From NCBI GenBank assembly GCA_016779485.1, contig JADHNN010000001.1:95885-159884 (forward strand): a stretch of 64,000 nucleotides of DNA. Direction: 5' to 3'. Made by a program: the position numbers and the translations under genes. The DNA is from Gammaproteobacteria bacterium. GTDB lineage: Bacteria > Pseudomonadota > Gammaproteobacteria > GCA-002705445 > GCA-002716945. The notes beneath the pieces were generated by a model. The model saw only the letters and a list, made by a program, of their open reading frames with translations. It did no database searches and was not told where the DNA came from. Positions 17,987-25,615 of this stretch are shown here, in pieces. Positions within the stretch are counted from its first letter, which is position 1. Each line of letters opens with the position of its first letter.

Positions 17987-18816
17987 TGAAACAAAATACT
18001 ATAGCATTGGTCTACGATTTTGATGGAACACTGACTCCAAAGACAATGCAAGAATATACAATAATTCCTCGGTTGAAAATTAATTCAAAGAAATTTTGGG
18101 CGAAAATTTTGCTAGAAGCAAAAAAAACAGATGGTGAAATCATGATGATATATATGAGAGAACTAATTAGTCATGCTGAAAAGATCGGTATTAAGATTAC
18201 AAAAGAAGAATTTATTGCCATGGCAGATAAAATCAAATATTTTGTTGGCGTAAAAGATTGGTTTAAAAATATAAATAAATATATAAAAACTTATCATAAG
18301 AATATTAATGTTTCACATTATGTGATTTCAGCTGGACATCATGAAATATTAGATGCTTCAGCTATAAGAAAAGATTTAACAAATGTTTTTGGTTCACAGT
18401 ATTATTTTGATAAAGATGGTAATGCTACTTTTCCAAAAATAGTAGTTACAGATACAGCAAAAACACAGTTTCTATTTAGAATTAATAAAGGAAAAGAGAG
18501 ACTTTCAGAGTCAATTAATAGTCATATGCCCGAAGAGTCCAGACCAATACCATTTGAAAATATGATTTACATTGGTGATGGACTAACTGATGTTCCAAGT
18601 ATGGCATTAATAAAAAAACAGAATGGCCATGCTATTTCAGTTTATCCTAAAAATAGTCTGGAACAAAAAAAGGTTTGTACTGAACTGCTATCGGCTAAAA
18701 GAGTCGATTTTATCTCTGAGGCAAACTATAAAGTAAACGGTATTTTATTCAAAAGAATGTGCCTTCTAATAGATATGATAAGTGCAAGGATAAAATATAC
18801 AAATGCAGTATCTTAA
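17986..18816 (+). CDS. HAD-superfamily phosphatase (phosphoserine phosphatase-like)
   Basis: 276 residues. HAD motif I is VYDFDGTLTP near residue 10, motif II the serine in YVISAGHHE, and motif IV YIGDGLTDVPS, so the catalytic core is intact. The cap is helical and inserted after motif I, as in C1-type HAD enzymes related to phosphoserine phosphatase. The substrate cannot be read from the sequence. It shares one base with the argS stop, and its own stop lies 1 bp from that of the convergent speD-like gene. Confidence 0.8.
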   Translation: MKQNTIALVYDFDGTLTPKTMQEYTIIPRLKINSKKFWAKILLEAKKTDGEIMMIYMRELISHAEKIGIKITKEEFIAMADKIKYFVGVKDWFKNINKYIKTYHKNINVSHYVISAGHHEILDASAIRKDLTNVFGSQYYFDKDGNATFPKIVVTDTAKTQFLFRINKGKERLSESINSHMPEESRPIPFENMIYIGDGLTDVPSMALIKKQNGHAISVYPKNSLEQKKVCTELLSAKRVDFISEANYKVNGILFKRMCLLIDMISARIKYTNAVS

Positions 18817-18817
18817 G

Positions 18818-19201
18818 TTAGCTTTCATCGATAACTTTCATACCGGATGTTCTGTCAAGAAATTTATACTGCATATTTAAGACATTGAAATAATCTTTAA
18901 TGTGTTTCATGACAATATCCAATTTAAATTCCTTACAGCTATAGATATCTAATTGAATTAATCCTGGGTTAGGCTCATCCCATATATGAATGACAATATG
19001 ACTCGTTTCAATTAATGCCATACATGTTGTCCCACGATTGCCAGGTTGGTCTACATAGCTAATGGCAGGGCCTTGCATTAATTTCATATCAATTTTTTTT
19101 ATTAAGGTTTTCATCCAATCAAGGATTTCATGAAGAGAATCTTCAGCAGGGCAATCACTTACCTCAGCTCTTAAAACAAGATGTTTATGGTCTAATTGCA
19201 T
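18818..19201 (-). CDS. speD: S-adenosylmethionine decarboxylase-like proenzyme (SpeD-like)
   Basis: Would make decarboxylated AdoMet, the aminopropyl donor for spermidine. 127 residues, the size of the small bacterial class. The core reads NRGTTCMALIETSHIVIHIWDE: Ser67 aligns with the pyruvoyl-forming serine, His72 with the processing histidine, and Cys89 in DIYSCKEF with the catalytic cysteine. The residue before the serine is Thr instead of the Glu or Lys of well-studied enzymes, so autocleavage is not certain. It is divergent from speE across 49 bp, which supports a polyamine role. Confidence 0.82.
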   Translation of the reverse strand: MQLDHKHLVLRAEVSDCPAEDSLHEILDWMKTLIKKIDMKLMQGPAISYVDQPGNRGTTCMALIETSHIVIHIWDEPNPGLIQLDIYSCKEFKLDIVMKHIKDYFNVLNMQYKFLDRTSGMKVIDES

Positions 19202-19250
19202 AATATAAAAAGTTAAATATAATCAATATAAATTTATAAATGACAAGTTA

Positions 19251-19973
19251 ATGAGCATAAAAAAAATATATCATGAATATGACGATGCAACTGGCATATC
19301 AATCGGTATAAAGTATGAGAAATATTTATATCAATGTCAAAGTAAATATCAAAATATTGAAATCATAAAAACAAACAAATACGGAAATGTACTTTACCTC
19401 GATGGATGTTTTATGTTGTCTCAAAAGAATCAAGATTTTTATCACAACGAATGTCTTGATCTAATCCCAAAAACTGTAAGAAAAATATTAATTATAGGTG
19501 GAGGAGATTGTGCCATTGCAAGCATGTTGGCACGAAAGGAATGTGTAACAGAAATAATAATAGTTGAAATTGATGATGCAGTAGTAAATATCTCAAAAAG
19601 GTATTTTCCTGAAAATTTTAAGCTCACAAAAAAGCAATCAAAAAAAATAAAAATAGTTATTAATGATGGAATGATTTATCTAAAAAATAATAAAATTAAA
19701 TATGACGCTATAATTGTCGATTCCACCGATCCTGTGGGTGATGCTAAAGTATTATTTTCTAAAAAATTTATAAGAGCATGTAATGATGCTCTGAAGAAAA
19801 ATGGTGTCTTAATACAACAATCAGGTTCACCTTTAAAAGATATGAAAACTGTCATCAAGCCCTTAGTTAAAAAATATGAAAGTATTGGACTTAGGGATAT
19901 TGTTATTTCTAGCTTTCCAATGCCATTGTATCCTACTGGAACATGGAGTTTCTTGAAAGCTAAAAGAGCGTAG
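19251..19973 (+). CDS. speE: Spermidine synthase-like aminopropyltransferase
   Basis: Transfers an aminopropyl group from decarboxylated AdoMet to putrescine. 240 residues, slightly short for the family. A small N-terminal β-domain (YGNVLYLDGCFMLSQKNQDFYHNE) is followed by the Rossmann part with ILIIGGGDCAIASM and IIVDSTDPVGDAKVLF. The conserved aspartates in GGGDC and VDSTDP are present. It pairs with the divergent speD-like gene. The stop lies inside a hairpin that may end amtB transcription from the other side. Confidence 0.9.
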   Translation: MSIKKIYHEYDDATGISIGIKYEKYLYQCQSKYQNIEIIKTNKYGNVLYLDGCFMLSQKNQDFYHNECLDLIPKTVRKILIIGGGDCAIASMLARKECVTEIIIVEIDDAVVNISKRYFPENFKLTKKQSKKIKIVINDGMIYLKNNKIKYDAIIVDSTDPVGDAKVLFSKKFIRACNDALKKNGVLIQQSGSPLKDMKTVIKPLVKKYESIGLRDIVISSFPMPLYPTGTWSFLKAKRA

Positions 19974-19987
19974 CTATCACTACGCTC
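19961..19987 (-). terminator. Candidate intrinsic terminator of the glnK-amtB operon, overlapping the speE stop
   Basis: A perfect 8-bp stem GAGCGTAG/CTACGCTC with a 6-nt loop (19966-19987) is followed on the minus strand by TTTTA. It sits 14 bp after the amtB stop. On the plus strand it is followed by CCTTAG, so it suits amtB better than speE. The speE stop TAG (19971-19973) is part of the stem. Confidence 0.65.
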
Positions 19988-20001
19988 CCTTAGATATATG
20001 C

Positions 20002-21279
20002 TTATTGCTCAGGGTAAACTGAAGGTTTAATGCCTGTAGCTTTACTAAATTCTGGGTATGCTTCTAATCCACACTCAGATATATCTACACCATCTTGTTC
20101 TTCTTCTTCTGTTACTCTTAAACCGAAGAACATTTTTATGATGTACCAAACAATTACACTTGTAATAAATGTCCAAAGTATAATCATTGAAGCGCCATAA
20201 ATTTGAGCTCCAAGAGATCCGCCAGTAAGAGTTACTGCGAGTAATCCCCAAATACCACATGTTCCATGTGCAGATATTGCACCAACAGGATCGTCTATTC
20301 TCATTTTATCAAGCATGACGATAGACATTACTACTATCAATCCACCAATTGCACCAATGATTAAAGCAAGTCCTGGTGTTGGAGCTAATGGTTCAGCTGT
20401 AATTGACACCAAGCCTCCTATAGCGCCGTTTAATGCCATTGTAAGGTCAGATTTACCGAACATTAGTTTGGATAATAATAATGCTCCCATGACGCCACCA
20501 GCTGCTGCTAAGTTGGTATTTACAAATACCATAGATACAGCATTAGCCTCTGCAACATTGGAAATGATTAATTCAGATCCACCATTAAATCCGAACCAAC
20601 CTAACCATAAAATAAATGTACCAAGGGTAGCAAGTGGGAGGTTAGCTCCTGGCATAGCGTTTACTTTGCCGTCTGTATATTTACCTTTTCTTGCACCTAG
20701 AACAAGTACACCAGCTAAAGCTGCAACTGCGCCGCATAGGTGTACCACACCAGATCCAGCAAAGTCAGAAAAACCAGCTTCGTCTAAGAAGCCGCCGCCC
20801 CATTTCCAATAACCTTGAACTGGGTAAATAACACTTGTCATCACTACACAAAATAGTAGAAATGGCCATAGTTTCATTCTTTCCGCTACTGCTCCTGAAA
20901 TAATTGAACAGGCTGTTGCTACAAATACTACTTGAAAGAAATGATCTGATATTGATGAGTAATAAACATCTCCACCACTCGCGATCACAGCCTCAGCTGT
21001 ATTGTCAGCACCTAGAAAAAATGATAGCTCAGGAATGACACCTGTGCCTCCACCTGGATACATTAAATTGTATCCGACAATCATATACATGATCACTGAT
21101 ATTGAATATAACGATATATTTTTTGTAAGAATTTCAGCTGTATTCTTTGCTCTAACAAGACCAGATTCTAACATGGTAAAACCTGCAGCCATCCACATGA
21201 CAAAGGCACCCATGACTAGAAAATAGAATGTATCTAAAGCATAAGCAAGTTCAATTACTTTACCTTCTAAAGCTTCCAT
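20002..21279 (-). CDS. amtB: Ammonium transporter
   Basis: Inner-membrane ammonia/ammonium channel, 425 residues, about 11 membrane helices. The pore twin histidines are visible in SGVVHLCGAVAAL and ISAHGTCGIWG, and the aspartate needed for transport in FLDEAGFSDFAG. The C-terminal tail has DISECGLEAYPEF, where many homologues have EHG. A clear ribosome site AGGAG lies 6 bp before the ATG. It follows glnK by 27 bp; PII proteins gate AmtB, and the pair is conserved. Transcription probably starts at the sigma-54 promoter upstream of the porin gene. Confidence 0.97.
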   Translation of the reverse strand: MEALEGKVIELAYALDTFYFLVMGAFVMWMAAGFTMLESGLVRAKNTAEILTKNISLYSISVIMYMIVGYNLMYPGGGTGVIPELSFFLGADNTAEAVIASGGDVYYSSISDHFFQVVFVATACSIISGAVAERMKLWPFLLFCVVMTSVIYPVQGYWKWGGGFLDEAGFSDFAGSGVVHLCGAVAALAGVLVLGARKGKYTDGKVNAMPGANLPLATLGTFILWLGWFGFNGGSELIISNVAEANAVSMVFVNTNLAAAGGVMGALLLSKLMFGKSDLTMALNGAIGGLVSITAEPLAPTPGLALIIGAIGGLIVVMSIVMLDKMRIDDPVGAISAHGTCGIWGLLAVTLTGGSLGAQIYGASMIILWTFITSVIVWYIIKMFFGLRVTEEEEQDGVDISECGLEAYPEFSKATGIKPSVYPEQ

Positions 21280-21306
21280 TGCAATCTCCTAATTAAAAAT
21301 GTTTAA

Positions 21307-21645
21307 TTAAAGAGCTTCTGGACCTTTTTCTCCGGTACGAACACGTATTGCTTCTTGAATATCAAGAACAAAAATCTTTCCATCACCAATTTTACTAGTA
21401 CTAGCAGATGACAAGATAGTCTCAATTGTTTGATCAACAAGGTTATCATTAACAGCAATTTCAAGCTTAATTTTCGGTAGAAAATCAACCACATATTCAG
21501 CACCTCTATAAAGTTCCGTATGGCCCTTTTGTCTTCCAAACCCTTTTACTTCAGTTGCGGTAATTCCAGTGACCCCTATTCCTGATAGAGCTTCTCTTAC
21601 CTCATCTAATTTAAATGGTTTGATAATTGCTATTACTAATTTCAT
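21307..21645 (-). CDS. glnK: Nitrogen regulatory protein PII (GlnK type)
   Basis: 112 residues, the standard PII length. The T-loop contains the uridylylation site Tyr51 in [13 protein letters not shown]. The family signatures [11 protein letters not shown] and [11 protein letters not shown], and the C-terminal [12 protein letters not shown], are intact, so binding of ATP/ADP and 2-oxoglutarate is expected. It is upstream of amtB and downstream of the porin gene; linkage to amtB favours the GlnK over the GlnB name. It lies 39 bp after the porin stop. Confidence 0.96.
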   Translation of the reverse strand: MKLVIAIIKPFKLDEVREALSGIGVTGITATEVKGFGRQKGHTELYRGAEYVVDFLPKIKLEIAVNDNLVDQTIETILSSASTSKIGDGKIFVLDIQEAIRVRTGEKGPEAL

Positions 21646-21684
21646 TGTTAAATGTCTACTATCACAAATTATAAACTAAATTAT

Positions 21685-22368
21685 TTAGAAACTATACCCT
21701 AAAGTAAAGTTTGCATATGTTGAATCGTCGTTGTCTTCAAGACCAGTAGCATGACTAGTATCAATATTTCTTCCAACCATAAGTCCAACATCAACTCCAC
21801 TTACTGTCATTCCATAATGAAGTTCATGGTTATGTCCTGTTATTGCCTCACCAGTCCATGTTTGGTATTGGTAATCAATCGGCAGACCAACAAAAGATAG
21901 TGGAACTGTAATTGTATAATGCTGATAACCTTGATCACCTGCATCAAGTTGATATTCGCCATCAATAGCTGCATCAATAGACATAAAGCCCATATCAGCA
22001 CCTATATTTATTTCTTGGTAATCACTATCGAAGTTATCTGAATAGTAATATCCAGTAAAACCAGCGTACATTGGAACACCCATTAATGAGAAGTTATATC
22101 CGCCATAGATATCATACTCTACGCCTTTATCAACATCTGCCCACCATGTGCCAATATAGAAATTACCCATTTCAGCATCAGCACCAAAACTCACTGATGA
22201 TTCTGACATATAGTATCCTCTATACCAATATTCAGACATGTAACCTATGTTATAGCTTACCGCGCTGCTTGACTCATCTGCAACTGCTTCACCGGCTTGT
22301 GCAAACATTGATATTGACATCAACGCTGCTAAAGCAACAGATAAAGATGATTTAATTATTTTTTTCAT
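21685..22368 (-). CDS. TorF-family putative outer-membrane porin
   Basis: 227 residues. A cleavable signal peptide ends near AQAGEA (about residue 26). The mature part is made of alternating amphipathic strands (SYNIGYMSEYWYRGYYMSES, YDIYGGYNFSLMG, YANFTLGYSF), with an aromatic C-terminal phenylalanine typical of outer-membrane barrels. This fits the TorF/Gcw_chp family of putative porins. It is first in the operon with glnK and amtB, behind a sigma-54 promoter, which suggests uptake of a nitrogen compound during nitrogen limitation. GGGAG lies 7 bp before the ATG. Confidence 0.85.
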   Translation of the reverse strand: MKKIIKSSLSVALAALMSISMFAQAGEAVADESSSAVSYNIGYMSEYWYRGYYMSESSVSFGADAEMGNFYIGTWWADVDKGVEYDIYGGYNFSLMGVPMYAGFTGYYYSDNFDSDYQEINIGADMGFMSIDAAIDGEYQLDAGDQGYQHYTITVPLSFVGLPIDYQYQTWTGEAITGHNHELHYGMTVSGVDVGLMVGRNIDTSHATGLEDNDDSTYANFTLGYSF

Positions 22369-22464
22369 TTATATCTCCCTTTCGTAAAATGGTTATATTA
22401 TTTAGTTATTTTGTGATAGTCGACATTTATCAATGACAAATAGTAAAGCTATCAATAGTAGATA

Positions 22465-22480
22465 TGCATAAACTGTGCCA
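22465..22480 (-). promoter_or_regulatory. Sigma-54 (RpoN) promoter for porin-glnK-amtB
   Basis: On the minus strand the sequence is TGGCACAGTTTATGCA. It has a perfect -24 element TGGCAC, the invariant GG-N10-GC spacing, and ATGCA at -12 (one mismatch to TTGCA). Transcription should start near 22454, giving a leader of about 86 nt. The operon function makes RpoN control natural. Confidence 0.85.
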
Positions 22481-22612
22481 ACTGTTAATATTACTGTTTA
22501 CACCTGAAATGTGAGTGTTTCTCTAATAACATTGGAAATATGATATATTAATAATACAAGTAGTAAAGTAAACTTTTATAAAATTATTTATAATCAACAT
22601 AAGAGTTAAATT

Positions 22613-22629
22613 TGCACAAAAAATGTGCA
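22613..22629. promoter_or_regulatory. NtrC-type enhancer dyad
   Basis: TGCACAAAAAATGTGCA is a perfect 17-bp palindrome with the TGCAC-N7-GTGCA layout of NtrC sites. It is centred about 140 bp upstream of the sigma-54 promoter, a normal enhancer distance. An extra GTGCA half-site lies at 22638-22642, and a weaker CAC-N7-GTG dyad at 22501-22513. The main site also sits just before ubiK and could affect that gene. Confidence 0.75.
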
Positions 22630-22644
22630 TGAATGGAGTGCAAA

Positions 22645-22869
22645 GTGAAAAATAATAGATTTAAAGAATTGGTAGAGGGTATTTTAAGCATAATCCCTAA
22701 AAATACCGAAACTATGAAAGATGACATAAAAGATAATCTTAAAATTCTCTTAAATGATTATCTTAGAAAAATAGATGTAGTTACAAGAGAGGAATTTGAT
22801 GTCCAGAGAGAGGTTCTTTTAAAAACCAGAAAAAAATTAGAGGACTTAGAAGATAAATTAAATAAATAA
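22645..22869 (+). CDS. ubiK: Ubiquinone biosynthesis accessory factor UbiK
   Basis: 74 residues from GTG 22645, chosen because GGAG lies 6 bp upstream; an ATG at 22633 would add four residues and has no ribosome site. The protein is helical: an amphipathic N-terminal part, then VTREEFDVQREVLLKTRKKLEDLEDKL, the strongly conserved coiled coil of the UbiK/BMFP family. UbiK binds UbiJ and helps late ubiquinone hydroxylations in the Ubi complex. ubiJ, ubiE, ubiB and ubiH are all in this window. Its stop is 1 bp from that of the convergent cytochrome gene. Confidence 0.93.
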   Translation: MKNNRFKELVEGILSIIPKNTETMKDDIKDNLKILLNDYLRKIDVVTREEFDVQREVLLKTRKKLEDLEDKLNK

Positions 22870-22870
22870 A

Positions 22871-23350
22871 CTATTTCGATTGTTCAAGCATATAATCAAC
22901 AGCAGATTTAACCTCATCATCGCTTAGTGACATTAATCCACCTTTGGCAGGCATGACCCCTATTCCGTTAATTGCATTACTGTATAAAGTATCATTTCCT
23001 TTCGCTAATCTATCCGTCCACTGATCTGCTTTTCCAGTAATAGGTGCGCCAGCCGCGCCACTCATATGGCATGACATGCATACTGAATTATAGACATCCT
23101 TACCTGATTTGGCAGATGTAACTTCTATTACTTCTGTCTTAAATGTAGGGTTACTTGCTAAATTTATTTTTTCAGATGATGATAAGCGCTGTTCAGTTGC
23201 TTTTTCCCTTGCATCATCATAGTTATCATTCACTACAGAGGAAGCAAAAACATTAGATAAAATAGCTATAATTATAGCCAGCGCAATAATAAACACGCTC
23301 ACATAGCTGAAAATTTTATAAAACTCTTTATCTGATGTTGTTCCGCTCAT
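22871..23350 (-). CDS. Cytochrome c5-type membrane-anchored monohaem protein
   Basis: 159 residues. A single hydrophobic helix at residues 16-37 anchors the protein, with the rest in the periplasm. The haem site is C91-M-S-C94-H95, and the axial methionine is probably M133 in GIGVMPAKGG. The segment KDVYNSVCMSCHMSGAAGAP with ALSDDEVKSAVDYML-type helices is typical of the c5 family. It likely carries electrons to a terminal oxidase. It faces ubiK and lies 64 bp from tRNA-Arg. Confidence 0.9.
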   Translation of the reverse strand: MSGTTSDKEFYKIFSYVSVFIIALAIIIAILSNVFASSVVNDNYDDAREKATEQRLSSSEKINLASNPTFKTEVIEVTSAKSGKDVYNSVCMSCHMSGAAGAPITGKADQWTDRLAKGNDTLYSNAINGIGVMPAKGGLMSLSDDEVKSAVDYMLEQSK

Positions 23351-23414
23351 TTTTCCCTCATTTTTTACTTTCAGTAGATTATACTTGAAAAGTAATTTAT
23401 TTGAATAGCTTTTT

Positions 23415-23488
23415 GCGTCTGTAGCTCAGTTGGATAGAGCGTTAGCTTCCGAAGCTAAAGGTCAGAAGTTCGAATCTTCTCAGGCGCT
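23415..23488 (+). tRNA. tRNA-Arg (CCG)
   Basis: A 74-nt cloverleaf. The acceptor stem GCGTCTG/CAGGCGC has one G-U pair, the D arm is GCTC/GAGC with the arginine identity base A20 in the loop AGTTGGATA, the anticodon arm is TTAGC-TTCCGAA-GCTAA, and the T arm is AGAAG-TTCGAAT-CTTCT. The discriminator position reads T, whereas arginine tRNAs usually have A or G, and CCA is not encoded. The last 9 bases overlap the end of folD on the other strand. Confidence 0.95.
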
Positions 23489-24334
23489 ATGTATTCTCTC
23501 TGCTGCGATAATAGTATTTTCAATTAAAGCACATACTGTCATTGGACCTACTCCTCCAGGGACAGGTGTTATCGCAGATGCTTTTTCTTTAGCTGAATCA
23601 AAGTCAACATCTCCACAAAGCTTGCCATCGATATTGTGAATACCTACATCGATTACAACTGCGCCATCAGGAATCTGATCCCCTGATATAAACTTAGGCA
23701 CACCAACTGCAACAATTATTACATCAGCATCAGAAAGTTTATGATTCAAATCTTTTGTTCTTGAATGACACATTGTTACAGTTGCATTCTCTGATTGGCA
23801 TAATATAGAAACGGGTTTACCCACAATGTTAGATCTTCCAATTACAGTCACGTTCTTTCCGTTTAAGTCAGTTCCAGAAATTCTTAACATTTGCATGATT
23901 CCTTTTGGTGTGCAAGATACCAATGTATCCTCACCGAGGAATAACTTGCCTACGTTGTTTGGCGTAAAGCCATCAACATCTTTGCTCGGATGAATACTAT
24001 TTAATACTTTAGCAACAGAAATATGATCAGGTAATGGTAGCTGTACAATTACACCATGAATAAGTGGATCCTCATTAATCTTATCAATTTCTGTAAGAAT
24101 ATCTTGTTCGCTTATATTTGACTCAAACCTTCTAACTTCAGATTTAATACCGGCTTTTTCAGCAAATTTTTCTTTTTGTTTTACATAACTAGCTGAGGCT
24201 TTCATGTCGCCTACTAATATTACTACTAGATTAGGAATAATATTTTTAGATTTTAGGACTTCTACTTTTTTAGAAAGTTCATTTTCAAGTATATGTTCTG
24301 CAGTCTCTCTTCCGCTTATGATTCTTGCTGTCAT
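23480..24334 (-). CDS. folD: Methylenetetrahydrofolate dehydrogenase/cyclohydrolase FolD
   Basis: Bifunctional enzyme of one-carbon metabolism linking methylene- and formyl-tetrahydrofolate. 284 residues. The active-site lysine lies in SYVKQKEKFAEKAGI. Signatures are VQLPLPDHI, DVDGFTPNNVGKL, the NADP loop VIGRSNIVGKPVS, and the C-terminal PVPGGVGPMTVCALIENT. The last three codons and the stop overlap the 3' end of tRNA-Arg. It is 9 bp after dsbA in the same direction. Confidence 0.96.
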   Translation of the reverse strand: MTARIISGRETAEHILENELSKKVEVLKSKNIIPNLVVILVGDMKASASYVKQKEKFAEKAGIKSEVRRFESNISEQDILTEIDKINEDPLIHGVIVQLPLPDHISVAKVLNSIHPSKDVDGFTPNNVGKLFLGEDTLVSCTPKGIMQMLRISGTDLNGKNVTVIGRSNIVGKPVSILCQSENATVTMCHSRTKDLNHKLSDADVIIVAVGVPKFISGDQIPDGAVVIDVGIHNIDGKLCGDVDFDSAKEKASAITPVPGGVGPMTVCALIENTIIAAERIHSA

Positions 24335-24343
24335 TTTTTTCTC

Positions 24344-24955
24344 CTATAAACTATTTCTTTCTCTTTCAACTAATAAATTAACAACGCTAAATAATTCATC
24401 ATAACTCGAGACATATGAACCACTAGTCAAAAATTTTCCATTCACGATAATCGTGGGTACTGAGTTAATTTGATATTTTCTTGCAAGATTACTAGATTTT
24501 TTTACTCTTGCTTCTGTACCAAAACTATTATACTTCTGTTTGAATTCTTCTGTGTCAATACCATGTTTACCTAAAAAGTCTACCATCTGTTGTTCGGTGT
24601 TTAAGCGATTATTTTCTATGTGAATTTCTTCAAATATCAAGTTGTGCACTTCATCAATTTTTCCCATTTGTTTTAAAGCATAGTAAAGTTTTGCGTGTGG
24701 CAACCAACTGTCCCTTAGTGCAATAGGAACTTTAACAATTTTTGTATCCTTATTTAAGTCTGCCTCAATCCTATCCATTGTGGGTTCAAGGTTAAAACAA
24801 TGAGGACAGCCATACCAAAAAAATTCATAAATAATAATATCGTTTGATTCTTGTTGCTTTTCTGTGGAGATTTGAATGTACTTTTGAGCATATGCACCTG
24901 GTGCTATAAGAATAGTGAGAAATAACCCATAGATGAAATGCTTAATTTTAAACAT
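24344..24955 (-). CDS. dsbA: Thiol:disulfide interchange protein DsbA
   Basis: Periplasmic oxidase that introduces disulfide bonds. 203 residues with a signal peptide ending near AYAQ (residue 24). The thioredoxin-fold active site is C50-P-H-C53 in FFWYGCPHCFNLEP, and the cis-proline loop SVPTIIVNGKF is present. DsbB is not in the window. Its start shares one base with the cytochrome c4 stop (TAATG); cytochrome c4-dsbA linkage is common in gammaproteobacteria. Confidence 0.94.
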   Translation of the reverse strand: MFKIKHFIYGLFLTILIAPGAYAQKYIQISTEKQQESNDIIIYEFFWYGCPHCFNLEPTMDRIEADLNKDTKIVKVPIALRDSWLPHAKLYYALKQMGKIDEVHNLIFEEIHIENNRLNTEQQMVDFLGKHGIDTEEFKQKYNSFGTEARVKKSSNLARKYQINSVPTIIVNGKFLTSGSYVSSYDELFSVVNLLVERERNSL

Positions 24956-25569
24956 TAGTATAAGCCTTCAATATAGCTTGCTACAGCTTTCATTTCCTCA
25001 TCAGTCATTCTGTGCACAATATTTCTCATCATCTTATTATAATCGTTTGATCTCATAGATGTTTGGAAATTTTTAAGTTGTTGATACGTGTACTGGGAAT
25101 GTTGACCTGAGAGCATAGGTATGGCCGCAGCATAATTTCCCTGTCCATTTGGACCGTGGCAACTTATACAAGCTTGCATTTTAATTTCCATATTACCGCC
25201 ACGATAGATATTTCGACCTAACTCTAGGTATTCGTCTTTTGTTAAACCTACTGTAGATTTCAAAGATGAATAATATTCAGAAAGGTCCTCTATGTCCTGA
25301 TCAGATAAGTTTACTGCTATTCCATACATAACAGCATTATTTCTATTACCATTAGGGCCTTTTTTAAATTCATGTAATTGAGAAGCTAGATATTTAGGGT
25401 TCTGACCAGCTAATTTAGGCCAAACCGAATTCAGTGAAATACCATCATCACCATGGCACGCCGCGCATGAAGCAGATAACTCTTTTCCTTTCTCAATATC
25501 AGAATAAGCAGGGTTAATAAGGATAAGTGCTAGAAATATATAAGTGATTAGTCCGCTATGAAATTTCAT
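24955..25569 (-). CDS. Cytochrome c4, dihaem periplasmic
   Basis: 204 residues with a signal peptide (residues 1-23, ending AYS). There are two c-type haem sites: C35-A-A-C38-H39 in the N-terminal half, and CISCHG after EIKMQA in the C-terminal half. Each half has a distal methionine region (NNAVMYGIA and MMRNIVHRM). This duplicated layout defines cytochrome c4, which donates electrons to cbb3-type oxidases. It is the middle gene of the polA-cytochrome c4-dsbA-folD run. Confidence 0.94.
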   Translation of the reverse strand: MKFHSGLITYIFLALILINPAYSDIEKGKELSASCAACHGDDGISLNSVWPKLAGQNPKYLASQLHEFKKGPNGNRNNAVMYGIAVNLSDQDIEDLSEYYSSLKSTVGLTKDEYLELGRNIYRGGNMEIKMQACISCHGPNGQGNYAAAIPMLSGQHSQYTYQQLKNFQTSMRSNDYNKMMRNIVHRMTDEEMKAVASYIEGLY

Positions 25570-25615
25570 TGGGCTAATTATAACGAAATATTAATATAGT
25601 GCAATCTATCTAGCT

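Noticed and set aside
20315..20812. A 165-codon plus-strand frame inside amtB.
   Set aside because: Antisense shadow of a clearly real transporter; proline/alanine-rich low-complexity product with no family features.
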